Below, in pieces: positions 26,070 through 35,183 of a stretch of DNA of 64,000 nt. Source of the stretch: an uncultured Eubacteriales bacterium (lineage in GTDB: Bacteria > Bacillota > Clostridia > Peptostreptococcales > Anaerovoracaceae); the NCBI GenBank assembly GCA_910583765.1, contig CAJTYS010000010.1, positions 39,153 to 103,152 on the forward strand. Direction: 5' to 3'. Every line of letters starts with the position of its first letter. The first letter of the stretch is position 1. Position numbers and translations under genes: made by a program. The notes beneath the pieces were generated by a model, which had not been told where the DNA came from, ran no database searches, and saw only the letters and a list, made by a program, of their open reading frames with translations.

Positions 26070-27197
26070 TTATCCAAAAAAATCGTAAATCCTTGCACAG
26101 ACTTCATCTATCTCCCAATTCTGCAAGCCATAATACATCGGAAGTCTCAGCAGACGTTCACTCTCTTTCGTTGTATATTGATCTTCTCCAGAAAAAGCGC
26201 CAAACTTCTTGCCTGCTGGTGAAGTATGCAGTGGGACATAATGAAACACAGCCGCGATTTCATTTTCCTTTAAAAAATTGATAAGCCGACCTCTAACATC
26301 TATATCCTTGACCTTGATGTAAAACATATGCGCATTATGTTCGCACTCTGCTGGAATGACTGGCAACTCTAGTTTTCCAGCATCTTCAAGTGGTTTTAAC
26401 GCCTCATGATAATGAGTCCAACTTTTCAGGCGATCGCAATTGATTTCGTCTGCCTGCTCTAACTGCGGCCAAAGATATGCTGCGTTAATATCACTTGGAA
26501 GGTAAGATGATCCCTGGCTTACCCAAGTATATTTATCCACTTGTCCTCTTAAAAAATTGCTTCGATTGGTGCCTTTTTCCCGAACGATTTCAGCCTGCTC
26601 CACATATTGATCACCTCTAAGCAATATTGCGCCACCCTCGCCCATGCTGTAATTCTTCGTCTCGTGAAAGCTGTAGCAACCAAAATCGCCGATACTTCCC
26701 AAATCCTGCCCTTTGTATGCAGCCATGACACCCTGTGCAGCATCCTCGATCACGAAAAGATCATATTGCGCAGCAAGCTCCATGATCGTATCCATTTCAC
26801 AACTCACTCCAGCATAATGAACAGGAACAATTGCTTTTGTTTTTTTCGTAATAGCAGGTTCGATCAAAGCTTCATCAATATTCATGGTATCCGGCCGGAT
26901 GTCCACAAAAATAATCTTTGCTCCTCGCAATACAAAAGCATTCGCCGTGGACACAAAGGTATAGGATGGCATGATGATTTCATCACCCGCTTTTATACCT
27001 GCCAGCAGGGCAGCCATTTCTAAAGCTTGTGTGCAAGAAGTAGTAAGGAATGCCTTTGCTGCGTTCGTCTTATCTTCCATCCATTGATGACATTTTTGTG
27101 TAAATGCTCCATCGCCGCAAATCTTTTTGTTGTTGATCGCATCTTGGATATAGCGGATTTCGTTTCCCATGTATGGTGGTCTGTTAAATGGGATCAT
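26070..27197 (-). CDS. wecE: dTDP-4-amino-4,6-dideoxygalactose transaminase (WecE/RffA)
   Basis: DegT/DnrJ/EryC1 aminotransferase of 375 residues that adds an amino group at C4 of dTDP-4-keto-6-deoxyglucose, giving dTDP-Fuc4N. The PLP lysine is K181 in SFHETKNYSMGEGGA, the characteristic WecE motif; MIPFNRPPYMGNE and GDGAFTQKCHQWM also match. ATG 27212 is in frame, but the ATG at 27197 has GAGGTGCAAAAAA and clears the upstream stop. With RfbA and RfbB in the same operon the route to dTDP-Fuc4N is complete. Confidence 0.92.
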   Translation of the reverse strand: MIPFNRPPYMGNEIRYIQDAINNKKICGDGAFTQKCHQWMEDKTNAAKAFLTTSCTQALEMAALLAGIKAGDEIIMPSYTFVSTANAFVLRGAKIIFVDIRPDTMNIDEALIEPAITKKTKAIVPVHYAGVSCEMDTIMELAAQYDLFVIEDAAQGVMAAYKGQDLGSIGDFGCYSFHETKNYSMGEGGAILLRGDQYVEQAEIVREKGTNRSNFLRGQVDKYTWVSQGSSYLPSDINAAYLWPQLEQADEINCDRLKSWTHYHEALKPLEDAGKLELPVIPAECEHNAHMFYIKVKDIDVRGRLINFLKENEIAAVFHYVPLHTSPAGKKFGAFSGEDQYTTKESERLLRLPMYYGLQNWEIDEVCARIYDFFG

Positions 27198-27208
27198 TTT
27201 TTTGCACC

Positions 27209-28981
27209 TCATTGTTTAATATAAACTGTCATATATGTTAACTCTCTTTGTTGATACATCTCACTCAGTAATAAGCTTCCTAAATATCCCTCAATTGGAT
27301 TGTCCTCATTAGAAATGCCCACATCTTCGTCCATAACAAACACCCTGTCTGGAACCAAATTAGCGTGCACCTTGTAGTATTCCCTTAATTCCTCTGACGC
27401 AATCTCCGCTCTGAATGTTGTCATAGATGCTGGTCTCAAATCACTAAGCAAATACCCAAATGGAAGTAATTTGGAAAATAAAACAGTCCCTTCTTTAGGT
27501 AAATTTTCTTTGATTTCTTTGCAAATCACTTCATATCGTTCTTTCTGCATCGGCGCTGTATAAATTCCCTTACCCGGTCCAGACTCTAATCGTGCAGTCA
27601 GCGTAGATAATGGAGCATCTCTATATACCCATGTCATACGATAATACGCAAGAGAGCCCACAATCACGCAACATATACATCCTATCAGCAAGGCTCTTAT
27701 CCTATTGTCATTTAAGATATGCCCTCTTCCCCACGATGCAAGACTGACAGTTTCTTTATCAAAAAAATCTCCCCCAGCTTTATGAAGGTCAAGCGCAATA
27801 TATAGAATCACCGCAATCGAACAGAGGAATAAACCATATGATGAACCAGCCAGTCTGTTATTCGATCCAATCTGTACGGATAAAGATTCGAAGATTCCCA
27901 AGATATATAAAAGCGTACAAATATTATTCTTTCGTCCGCAAATGCCCCATAATGCCGGGCCTGTTAATGCTAGTGGCAAGTTTATATAATTGATATTATC
28001 CAAATCAAATGTCTGTGCCCAAATCCATACGGTTATCAGAGCCCACAATATGCTTAATACTGTTTTAAAAGTCTTTACATCGCTATCTGTAAATATCGGA
28101 TACAAAAAGCACAGAACGGTAAAGCCTGTCAATATATACGCACTATATCCTAATAAATCTCTAATCTCGCACAAGTATTGACAACATATCGTAAAAATAT
28201 TTGCGCTTCGATTTTCATAGCCGTCTAAATTCGTATTGAATATACGGTGGAAATGTTCTACTGCGGAATCTAACGAGGAATTCCATAGCAGGGCTACTAA
28301 AAATACACAGATAACCAGCGTTCCTCCCAACACCCACCATTTTAAACGCTGATGCCACTTATCGTTAATTCCATAACGTTCCTTTCCATAAAAAAGGTAT
28401 ATTGGAATAATCAGAATCGCAAGAACAATTCCAGGGTACATCTGACACGCAAATCCAAAACATATGCCGCTTCCCATTAAATTGAAATTTCTTTTATTTT
28501 CTAAGTACCTTGCAATCAACAACCATGATAATAACAGAAACTGCAACCCTAGGGTATTATAACTCAAGCTGGCGATACATCCAGGCGTAAAAACAATGAT
28601 AGCAACACTAGCAAGAACAACAAATAAACGGTTACCCTTCTTTCTAAACACAAAATAACTATATAATGCTAAAAAGAGACTAAATAGATGTTGCACTTCG
28701 CGAAAAAAAAATATGATTCCATCCATATCTCCACAAATATATTTATATGCTGCCATTAAAGGCATTAGCAACGCGGCACCAAATTGACTTACGCTCCACA
28801 TGTTTTCAAACAAATGGTCTCCAATCAAAAGACGATAAGACACCGTTGGATAAAAGGTTTCATCTGACCAGTCAAAGCCAAATTGATTTCTATAAAAAGT
28901 AAGAACATTAAATAGAATTAAAATCAATATACAAAACAAGTCCCTTTTATGCTCTTTTAAATATAGTATTGTTGCATTCAT
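27209..28981 (-). CDS. GT-C-type membrane glycosyltransferase
   Basis: 590-residue protein with about eleven to twelve membrane helices in the first 440 residues and a soluble extracellular C-terminal part. The first outer loop holds FGFDWSDETFY, an acidic motif in the position of the catalytic Asp/Glu of GT-C enzymes such as ArnT and PMT. GT-C enzymes use polyprenyl-phosphate sugars as donors outside the membrane. With the ArnC-like transferase and the flippase pair in the same operon, it is the natural candidate to attach the modified sugar to the polymer. Sequence similarity to named families is weak. Confidence 0.72.
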   Translation of the reverse strand: MNATILYLKEHKRDLFCILILILFNVLTFYRNQFGFDWSDETFYPTVSYRLLIGDHLFENMWSVSQFGAALLMPLMAAYKYICGDMDGIIFFFREVQHLFSLFLALYSYFVFRKKGNRLFVVLASVAIIVFTPGCIASLSYNTLGLQFLLLSWLLIARYLENKRNFNLMGSGICFGFACQMYPGIVLAILIIPIYLFYGKERYGINDKWHQRLKWWVLGGTLVICVFLVALLWNSSLDSAVEHFHRIFNTNLDGYENRSANIFTICCQYLCEIRDLLGYSAYILTGFTVLCFLYPIFTDSDVKTFKTVLSILWALITVWIWAQTFDLDNINYINLPLALTGPALWGICGRKNNICTLLYILGIFESLSVQIGSNNRLAGSSYGLFLCSIAVILYIALDLHKAGGDFFDKETVSLASWGRGHILNDNRIRALLIGCICCVIVGSLAYYRMTWVYRDAPLSTLTARLESGPGKGIYTAPMQKERYEVICKEIKENLPKEGTVLFSKLLPFGYLLSDLRPASMTTFRAEIASEELREYYKVHANLVPDRVFVMDEDVGISNEDNPIEGYLGSLLLSEMYQQRELTYMTVYIKQ

Positions 28982-29014
28982 TTTTATCCTCTACACATTT
29001 TTTGCGAGACATCG

Positions 29015-30142
29015 TCATCCGCAGCATGATTTTATAATGGCAACTACATCTTTAATATCCGCATCTTGCAAATATGGATGCATTGGCAGAGACAACACTG
29101 TATCACATAGCTGCAAGGTGTTTGGAAACGCCCCCTCCGTATACACTTGGTCTTTAAACGCTTCCTGCTTGTGCATGGGTTTTGGGTAGTAAACCATACT
29201 TGGTATTCCTTCCGCCTTTAATGCAGCCTGTAGCTTGTCCCTAGTAGATTTATTTTCTAACTGAATCGTATACTGCGCCCAACTAGAATAAAAGCCTTTA
29301 GGCACATTAGGAGTTTTCACGATTTCAGACAAATATTCTGTATACGTCTTTGCCACAGCATTAATATCTTGCAGTTCATACTCTTTGAAAGCCTTTAGCT
29401 TGATAGAGAGTATTGCTGCTTGGATCGTATCTAATCTAGAGTTCAAACCAATGCGTACATTGTCATATTTCATTTCACCCTTACCATGTACCCTGATAGA
29501 ATCAAGAATCTCGGCAGTATTATCATCATTTGTAAAAACAGCTCCGCCATCACCGTAACAGCCCAAAGGTTTTGCTGGAAAAAATGAGGTCGTACTGATA
29601 TCTCCAAAACTACAAGCCATCTTGCCTTCTATGTTTCCACCAAACCCCTGTGCGCCATCTTCCAAAACAAACAAATTATATTTCTCCGCAATACCTCTAA
29701 TTGCCTTAAAATCAGCAGGCAGACCAAATAAATCCACCGCTACAATTACTTTTGGTGTTAATTTACCTTCTTTCAATATACTTTTAATCTGCTGCTCCAA
29801 ATGCTGCGCATCAATATTAAATGTATTTCTATCCACATCCACGAAAACAGGTGTGGCCCCTGCATGAGAAACGATCTCTCCTGATGAAAAGAAGGTAAAA
29901 TCAGGTACAAATATTGCGTCACCTTCACCGATATTCCAAGCCATCATAGCCATGGATAATGCATCCGTCCCATTTGCACAGGTAACGCAGTGCTTAACAC
30001 CAACATATTCCGCCAGTTTTTTTTCAAGATCTTTCACTTGCTGTCCATTTATGAAATTACAATTTGTGGCAACCTCAATCATCGCTTTGTCGATTTCAGG
30101 TTTTAGAACCTGGTATTGTTTTTTTAGATCTCTGAATTGCAT
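29015..30142 (-). CDS. wbpE: UDP-2-acetamido-3-keto-glucuronate aminotransferase (WbpE-like)
   Basis: DegT-family PLP aminotransferase of 375 residues. MQFRDLKKQY, GTDAL (58-62) and the lysine K191 in TTSFFPAKPLGCYGDGGA are typical of WbpE/WlbC and QdtB/FdtB. It would form the 3-amino group of UDP-GlcNAc(3N)A. The partners are in the same operon: WbpA (37555-38868), WbpB (33214-34287) and WbpD (35992-36555). It is separated from them by wzx and wzy. Confidence 0.9.
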   Translation of the reverse strand: MQFRDLKKQYQVLKPEIDKAMIEVATNCNFINGQQVKDLEKKLAEYVGVKHCVTCANGTDALSMAMMAWNIGEGDAIFVPDFTFFSSGEIVSHAGATPVFVDVDRNTFNIDAQHLEQQIKSILKEGKLTPKVIVAVDLFGLPADFKAIRGIAEKYNLFVLEDGAQGFGGNIEGKMACSFGDISTTSFFPAKPLGCYGDGGAVFTNDDNTAEILDSIRVHGKGEMKYDNVRIGLNSRLDTIQAAILSIKLKAFKEYELQDINAVAKTYTEYLSEIVKTPNVPKGFYSSWAQYTIQLENKSTRDKLQAALKAEGIPSMVYYPKPMHKQEAFKDQVYTEGAFPNTLQLCDTVLSLPMHPYLQDADIKDVVAIIKSCCG

Positions 30143-30169
30143 AATTATTCTCCAATCATTCTGCTCATA

Positions 30170-31375
30170 TTATACGTTATACGTACTTTTCTGTCCTGTC
30201 TTTATATACACGCTTACTATTAAAATCAATTTTATAAGATACGAAACACTAACGCCGACACAATAACCTATTAATCCATATAAGTTCAGTAATGCGATTC
30301 CACTGATAAAGAAAACAATCCCACTAGCTCCATTTATTAAGCTCTGCCAATAAATATCGCATTCTTTTAGCACAAACGAATTAATAATGTCACACATCGC
30401 ACAAAGACAAACACCTAAAGTTGTAATCCAAATTAAAGAACTAGCCTCTTCTGCCCATTGTGGATAAAGAAAAAAAAGTATTGGTTTGCTAATAGCAACA
30501 CAAGCAATATATCCACCTATACATAAAACCGTCGCAATAACCAATATAAGCTTGAAGTCTTTTGCTCTAATCTTATCCATCTTAGCCAAATAACTTAAGA
30601 ACACAGTATTTACAGGTTCAAAACTCATTGATATTATTTTTCCAAAAAGTGTAGCAATGTAGTATATCGCTACCATATCGCCCCCACCGATTGGGAATAG
30701 TAGGATTTTATCTCCATATAAAACAATTCTGCTAAATAACCCTGCCATTATCAAATACATATTATCAAAAAATGTTTTTCGGAAAAATTCTGTTTTTTTA
30801 TAAGGTTCTTTAAGCAAGTCAGTAGTTTTTAAAATATAACAAAAAACTACCACTCCGCCTCCTAAAAAAACAAAAATCCATTTCTTTGTAAAGAAGAATA
30901 TCCCAAGCCCTAAAAAATACCCTAGTACCGAAATCAATTGTGCGATAGCCATCTTTTTATAATTTAGTTCTATACGAAATGCTACTTGCAAATAGCTATT
31001 TAGCATAATGAAAAGACATGTACAAATTCCTGTTATTATATGAAATCCTGTTATTCCATTATAAACATAGCATTCCATTGCAGTACAAGCCACCGCTACT
31101 AGTACCATGTTGATTACTAAAATTACATTGAAATCACCCTTGGCTTTTGTCTGCGTATATTCCTTTTCCTTAATTAACCGCTCTTTATTTAACTCTGTTC
31201 CTAAAGTGCCCCCAATCAAATATAAAAACGAATACACCGTTATCATTGTACCATATTCTACTTTTGTGACACTCTTTGAAATTATGGGATATATCAATAA
31301 TTGCAATACAATGAGAGGAATAAAACTAACTATCAAATTTAATACGGAGTCTCCGATAAACTGTTTTATTCGCAT
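30170..31375 (-). CDS. Wzx-type polysaccharide flippase
   Basis: 401-residue MATE/MVF-like membrane protein with about twelve helices, translocating the undecaprenyl-diphosphate repeat unit. The N-terminus (MRIKQFIGDSVLNLIVSFIP) and charged residues between helices are typical of polysaccharide exporters. The region is very AT-rich, like most wzx and wzy genes. It overlaps the wzy stop by ten bases. Confidence 0.88.
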   Translation of the reverse strand: MRIKQFIGDSVLNLIVSFIPLIVLQLLIYPIISKSVTKVEYGTMITVYSFLYLIGGTLGTELNKERLIKEKEYTQTKAKGDFNVILVINMVLVAVACTAMECYVYNGITGFHIITGICTCLFIMLNSYLQVAFRIELNYKKMAIAQLISVLGYFLGLGIFFFTKKWIFVFLGGGVVVFCYILKTTDLLKEPYKKTEFFRKTFFDNMYLIMAGLFSRIVLYGDKILLFPIGGGDMVAIYYIATLFGKIISMSFEPVNTVFLSYLAKMDKIRAKDFKLILVIATVLCIGGYIACVAISKPILFFLYPQWAEEASSLIWITTLGVCLCAMCDIINSFVLKECDIYWQSLINGASGIVFFISGIALLNLYGLIGYCVGVSVSYLIKLILIVSVYIKTGQKSTYNV

Positions 31376-32832
31376 TGCTTACTTCCCCTGTTTTTAAGAT
31401 AGTTATATATACCAAAAGTGTATATAAATACCCAAATTCCCCCATTATACATCGTATCTGACAATAAAAAGCTTGCAGCCCATGTTATGCTCAAAATAAT
31501 GAGAAATGCTACACTATTATCATTTTTAATATGTTTTAGATTTAAGATCAATAAAGTAATCATTAATATCAAAAATATAACCACACCTAAAATTCCAAAA
31601 TCACATAGAATCTCGATAACTATATTATGCGGATAGTTATCATATTTACTAATAAAATACATTGCCCCATTTCCCCAAACAGGCGACTTTTTAAATTCAT
31701 CAATCGCCAATTCGCGCAATAAGTCCCTTCCTTGATATAATGAATACTTTCTAAAATTTTCTTCAATGGTCTTATTATCTGTATCTAAAATTTTTTCTCC
31801 ATCTTTCCCGCAATTATCCTTTAACTCTTTTAAACTAACTTTAATATTATCATCACTCTCAAGGATATATTGTACGTATATATCCTGTATAGATAATGCT
31901 ACATTCTTCTCATTTCGCTTATCTGCTTTTTTACTAATTGTAACACTTTTAATTTCTTTTTCAGGAAGAATGTCCATTTTTTGCGCATTGTAAATCTCTG
32001 CATCATAATCAAAATTTTGCAGTCTTCCTGCGCTCCCCGAAGTAGCTGGTGACCAAACATGAATAGAAAATAATACTATAATAACGAAACAGCTTCCCAC
32101 TAATAAAATCGTTTTTATATGCTGTACCCTTTGATATATTATTTCATATATAATAAGTAATATAAAAAATCCAAATGTACAAACTAAAGGTCCTCTTGTG
32201 CCACTATAAACAATTGTAATCCAGAATAGGAAAATAGTTACCCAGTTAAGAAGTCGGCTGTTCTCTTCAAAATAGAGCATTTTCCAAATAATTGCAATTA
32301 AAATCACCATATAGGTATATGCAATCAACATATATGACATCCCCGAAAAAGTATTTAAATCTGCCTCTTTGGAAACAAAAAATCTAACAATATAAACAAT
32401 TGAGAAGGCTATCAAAACCAACCTATATATTCCAAAATTTTCTATCAGTGTCTTTGCCTTCTTATGCTCTACTATATAGATTGCCACAAAAAAATATTGT
32501 AAAGAAAAAAGCATTGCCGCTAAAAAAGAGCTTACTAGCTTAAGCGAAATTCCATATCGAAATGCTACAATAGTATACACGACTATCATAAAACACACTG
32601 CACCCATAGAAATAAACAATTTGTTTTTCTTCCTGGCATTCATAAATATTTTTATAAACTCTAAGAAAAACACTAATACAATAAGGGCATTGATTATACC
32701 CGAAAGCCCAATACGGATACCTTCATGGTCTTTAACTAAAGGGAACAGCACCATCGCAATTAATATGCTTACAAATGCGCTATTAAAAAAACAATTAGGT
32801 AATAAAATATCTTTATTTAATAAGTTTTTCAT
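31366..32832 (-). CDS. Wzy-type O-antigen/capsule polymerase
   Basis: 488-residue membrane protein with about eleven helices, a large outer loop (around residues 255-390) containing YQGRDLLRELAIDEFKKSPV then WGNGAMYF, and EILCDFGILG, all typical of O-antigen polymerases. It would join repeat units outside the membrane. The adjacent wzx and the PglC-like initiator complete a Wzx/Wzy pathway. No Wzz, LCP ligase or tyrosine kinase regulator is seen in the window. Confidence 0.85.
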   Translation of the reverse strand: MKNLLNKDILLPNCFFNSAFVSILIAMVLFPLVKDHEGIRIGLSGIINALIVLVFFLEFIKIFMNARKKNKLFISMGAVCFMIVVYTIVAFRYGISLKLVSSFLAAMLFSLQYFFVAIYIVEHKKAKTLIENFGIYRLVLIAFSIVYIVRFFVSKEADLNTFSGMSYMLIAYTYMVILIAIIWKMLYFEENSRLLNWVTIFLFWITIVYSGTRGPLVCTFGFFILLIIYEIIYQRVQHIKTILLVGSCFVIIVLFSIHVWSPATSGSAGRLQNFDYDAEIYNAQKMDILPEKEIKSVTISKKADKRNEKNVALSIQDIYVQYILESDDNIKVSLKELKDNCGKDGEKILDTDNKTIEENFRKYSLYQGRDLLRELAIDEFKKSPVWGNGAMYFISKYDNYPHNIVIEILCDFGILGVVIFLILMITLLILNLKHIKNDNSVAFLIILSITWAASFLLSDTMYNGGIWVFIYTFGIYNYLKNRGSKQCE

Positions 32833-32921
32833 TTTGATACTGGCTCCTATTCATCCATATACAGAACAATTACGCCTTTGGAAAATTCTCACTGTACTTA
32901 TTGCCATTTAAAATCTGATAC

Positions 32922-33224
32922 TCACATTCCTATTACAAAACTCTTTCTATAGAAAATTAATGGTTCTATTTGATTTTGGCTCTTATAAATTATAAACACA
33001 ATCTCAAGTGCATTTCTCCCCACTATTGCATCTACATACTGTTTTCTATCATTCTCAACTGCATCTATTACAACCACGAAAAGACCTGTGTGTCCAATCA
33101 TAATTTCTAGTGATATATGTACTCTGCCCAACTTCTGACAGAATAAATTTTTGATGAAAAAAATGTTCTTTGATCTAAAAAACACTTTAAATTCTTCATT
33201 TGTAGTTTTATAGTTAAAATTCAC
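32922..33224 (-). pseudogene. Hybrid gene remnant: acyltransferase middle joined to WbpB C-terminus
   Basis: A 100-codon frame that is not a normal gene. Its first part (NEEFKVFF, then FCQKLGRVHISLEIMIG) matches residues around 80-120 of the LpxD-like acyltransferase at 34296-35183 (TEESKAVFF, then LPEVGQGTYISPEVVIG). Its last part (GHTGLFVVVIDAVENDRKQY, then VDAIVGRNALEI) matches the C-terminal end of WbpB at 33214-34287 (GHTSLFADVMDAIQNDRRPY, then VDALAGRNALEV). The parents lie adjacent and in the same order, so the remnant is a tandem copy of the pair with about 1.4 kb lost between. Nucleotide similarity is visible but clearly diverged, so it is old. Confidence 0.8.
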
Positions 33225-34287
33225 CTTCCATGTTAATACTAGAAAAATCAGCTAATGGAAACTTGACAACTTGACCTGACTTCTGACTATTATAAATCGC
33301 CAGAACGACTTCTAATGCGTTTCTTCCTGCTAATGCATCTACATACGGTCTTCTATCATTTTGAATCGCATCCATCACATCCGCAAAAAGGCTCGTATGC
33401 CCATTTCCATACACATTACTTGTAGCTTCCTCTAAACCCTTATTTTTCACATCATCTCCAGTTTCATCCGCAAAGTCCCAGACATCAATATTATTTGTTG
33501 AAGTGCCACCAATTTTCACTGTGCCTTTTTCACCAAAAATATAGAGAGTCTCTTCAAGATTTTTAGGATATACGTTTGTGGTTCCTTCAATGGTACCAAT
33601 TGCGCCATTTTTAAATTTTACAACAGCCATTCCTACGTCTTCTGCTTCCAAATAATCATGAAATTGCTGCCTGGTAGCCCCGTAAATTTCCTCAATCTCA
33701 TCGCCCATCATCCAGCGCAGTAAATCAATGCCATGGATGCATTGATTCATCAACGCGCCACCGTCTTGCGCCCAAGTTCCGCGCCAGGATGCTTGTTCGT
33801 AATATTGTGGTCCTCGATTCCAGCGAACATGGATAGAGCCATGTGATAGCTTTCCAAAGCGGCCAGCTTCTATGGCCTTCCGCAACTCTTGCACTGCCAC
33901 ATTAAATCGGTTTTGATGACAAGCTGAAACTTTAACGCCTTTCTCTTCTGAGCGTCTTATGATCTCGTCTGCGTCCGCAATGCTCATTGCCATTGGCTTT
34001 TCAATAATAACGTTCACGCCCTGATCAATACAATATAATGCGATTTCAGCATGTATGCCACTTTCAGTTGCAATGCTCACAAGTTCCGGCTTTTCTGCTG
34101 CGATCATCTCTTTATAATCCGTATATTGCTTTATACTCTTGCAGGTTTCCAAATTATGCTTCGCAAGCAAAGTCTTCATTTTCCCTGGGACAATATCACA
34201 AATCGCTACAATCTCTAATTCATTATTAATTGCAGCTTTCATATGATTTGTAGCGATACGTCCACATCCGATTAATGCGTATTTCAT
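33214..34287 (-). CDS. wbpB: UDP-GlcNAcA 3-dehydrogenase, Gfo/Idh/MocA family (WbpB/WlbA-like)
   Basis: 357-residue oxidoreductase that oxidises C3 of UDP-GlcNAcA before amination by WbpE. NAD site ALIGCGRIATNHMKAA (residues 4-19), the EKPMAM motif (near 96), and HGIDLLRWMMGDEIEE are typical. It follows the LpxD-like acyltransferase by eight bases and overlaps the hybrid remnant at its 3' end. A complete wbpA-B-E-D set in the operon supports the assignment. Confidence 0.9.
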   Translation of the reverse strand: MKYALIGCGRIATNHMKAAINNELEIVAICDIVPGKMKTLLAKHNLETCKSIKQYTDYKEMIAAEKPELVSIATESGIHAEIALYCIDQGVNVIIEKPMAMSIADADEIIRRSEEKGVKVSACHQNRFNVAVQELRKAIEAGRFGKLSHGSIHVRWNRGPQYYEQASWRGTWAQDGGALMNQCIHGIDLLRWMMGDEIEEIYGATRQQFHDYLEAEDVGMAVVKFKNGAIGTIEGTTNVYPKNLEETLYIFGEKGTVKIGGTSTNNIDVWDFADETGDDVKNKGLEEATSNVYGNGHTSLFADVMDAIQNDRRPYVDALAGRNALEVVLAIYNSQKSGQVVKFPLADFSSINMEGEF

Positions 34288-34295
34288 TTTTCACC

Positions 34296-35183
34296 TCATA
34301 TTTTTATTGATTTTGCCGGAACTCCAGCAACTACATCATTTTCTGGAACATCTTTTGTCACCACAGCTCCCATGCCAACAAATGCATTAGCACCAATCTG
34401 AGCTTGATTCCTAATGATTGAAGGGGCTATGTATGCGTTTTCCTCTGTCTTGACAGAACCCAGTATGATAGCACCTGTGATTACTGCTGTTTTATCTGAA
34501 AGCTGCACGTTATGGGCGATTTGACACAAGTTATCTATTTTACAGCCATCTCCAATATTTGTGTCATCAATAGTACCACGTGCCACAGTAGTATTTGCGC
34601 CAATCCAGACATCATTACCGATATTGACGCCACCATAATGTTTGACCATGGATTTGTTGTATTCCCGATCCTCACTATACCCAAACCCATCATGCCCAAT
34701 TTCAACACCTGATTGAATCACACAATTCTTTCCCAAGGTCACTTTATTAATAATCGTGACATTATGATAAATCTGCGCATTATCACCTATCACAATTTTA
34801 CCATCCAACACACAATTATATCCAATCTTAACATTCTTTCCTATCACAACCTCTGGTGATATATATGTACCTTGTCCAACTTCGGGCAGAACTGATTCTT
34901 GATGGAAAAAATGTTCTATAATCCCAAAGAAAACCGCTTTGGATTCTTCTGTGATAATTTGGTTTGGACAATCAACCTCATGATTTTTCTGAACAACTGC
35001 CAACGCAATAGCGTGAATATCTGCATGTTTAGGTATGTTTTCCCGCTTTTTGATCCATGTAACCGTTCCTTCTTTGTAATTTGTTAAAGAAGAAAAACCC
35101 GTCACTTCTTTGCTTTTATCACCCTCAAAACGATACGCTCTTGCCTCTGCGTCTAGCCAATCTAAAATATCTTTGATCTTCAT
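34296..35183 (-). CDS. LpxD-like hexapeptide-repeat N-acyltransferase (copy 1)
   Basis: 295-residue acyltransferase with an N-terminal domain of about 95 residues and a long left-handed beta-helix (repeats such as GKNVKIGYNCVLDGKIVIGD), His-containing IQSGVEIGHDGFGYSED, and a C-terminal VVAGVPAKSIKI. LpxD relatives acylate amino groups of nucleotide sugars. Gram-positive genomes lack lipid A, so the substrate is presumably an amino sugar of this locus. A diverged paralogue is at 36589-37500. Its ATG overlaps the stop of the deacetylase pseudogene by ATGA. Confidence 0.82.
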   Translation of the reverse strand: MKIKDILDWLDAEARAYRFEGDKSKEVTGFSSLTNYKEGTVTWIKKRENIPKHADIHAIALAVVQKNHEVDCPNQIITEESKAVFFGIIEHFFHQESVLPEVGQGTYISPEVVIGKNVKIGYNCVLDGKIVIGDNAQIYHNVTIINKVTLGKNCVIQSGVEIGHDGFGYSEDREYNKSMVKHYGGVNIGNDVWIGANTTVARGTIDDTNIGDGCKIDNLCQIAHNVQLSDKTAVITGAIILGSVKTEENAYIAPSIIRNQAQIGANAFVGMGAVVTKDVPENDVVAGVPAKSIKI

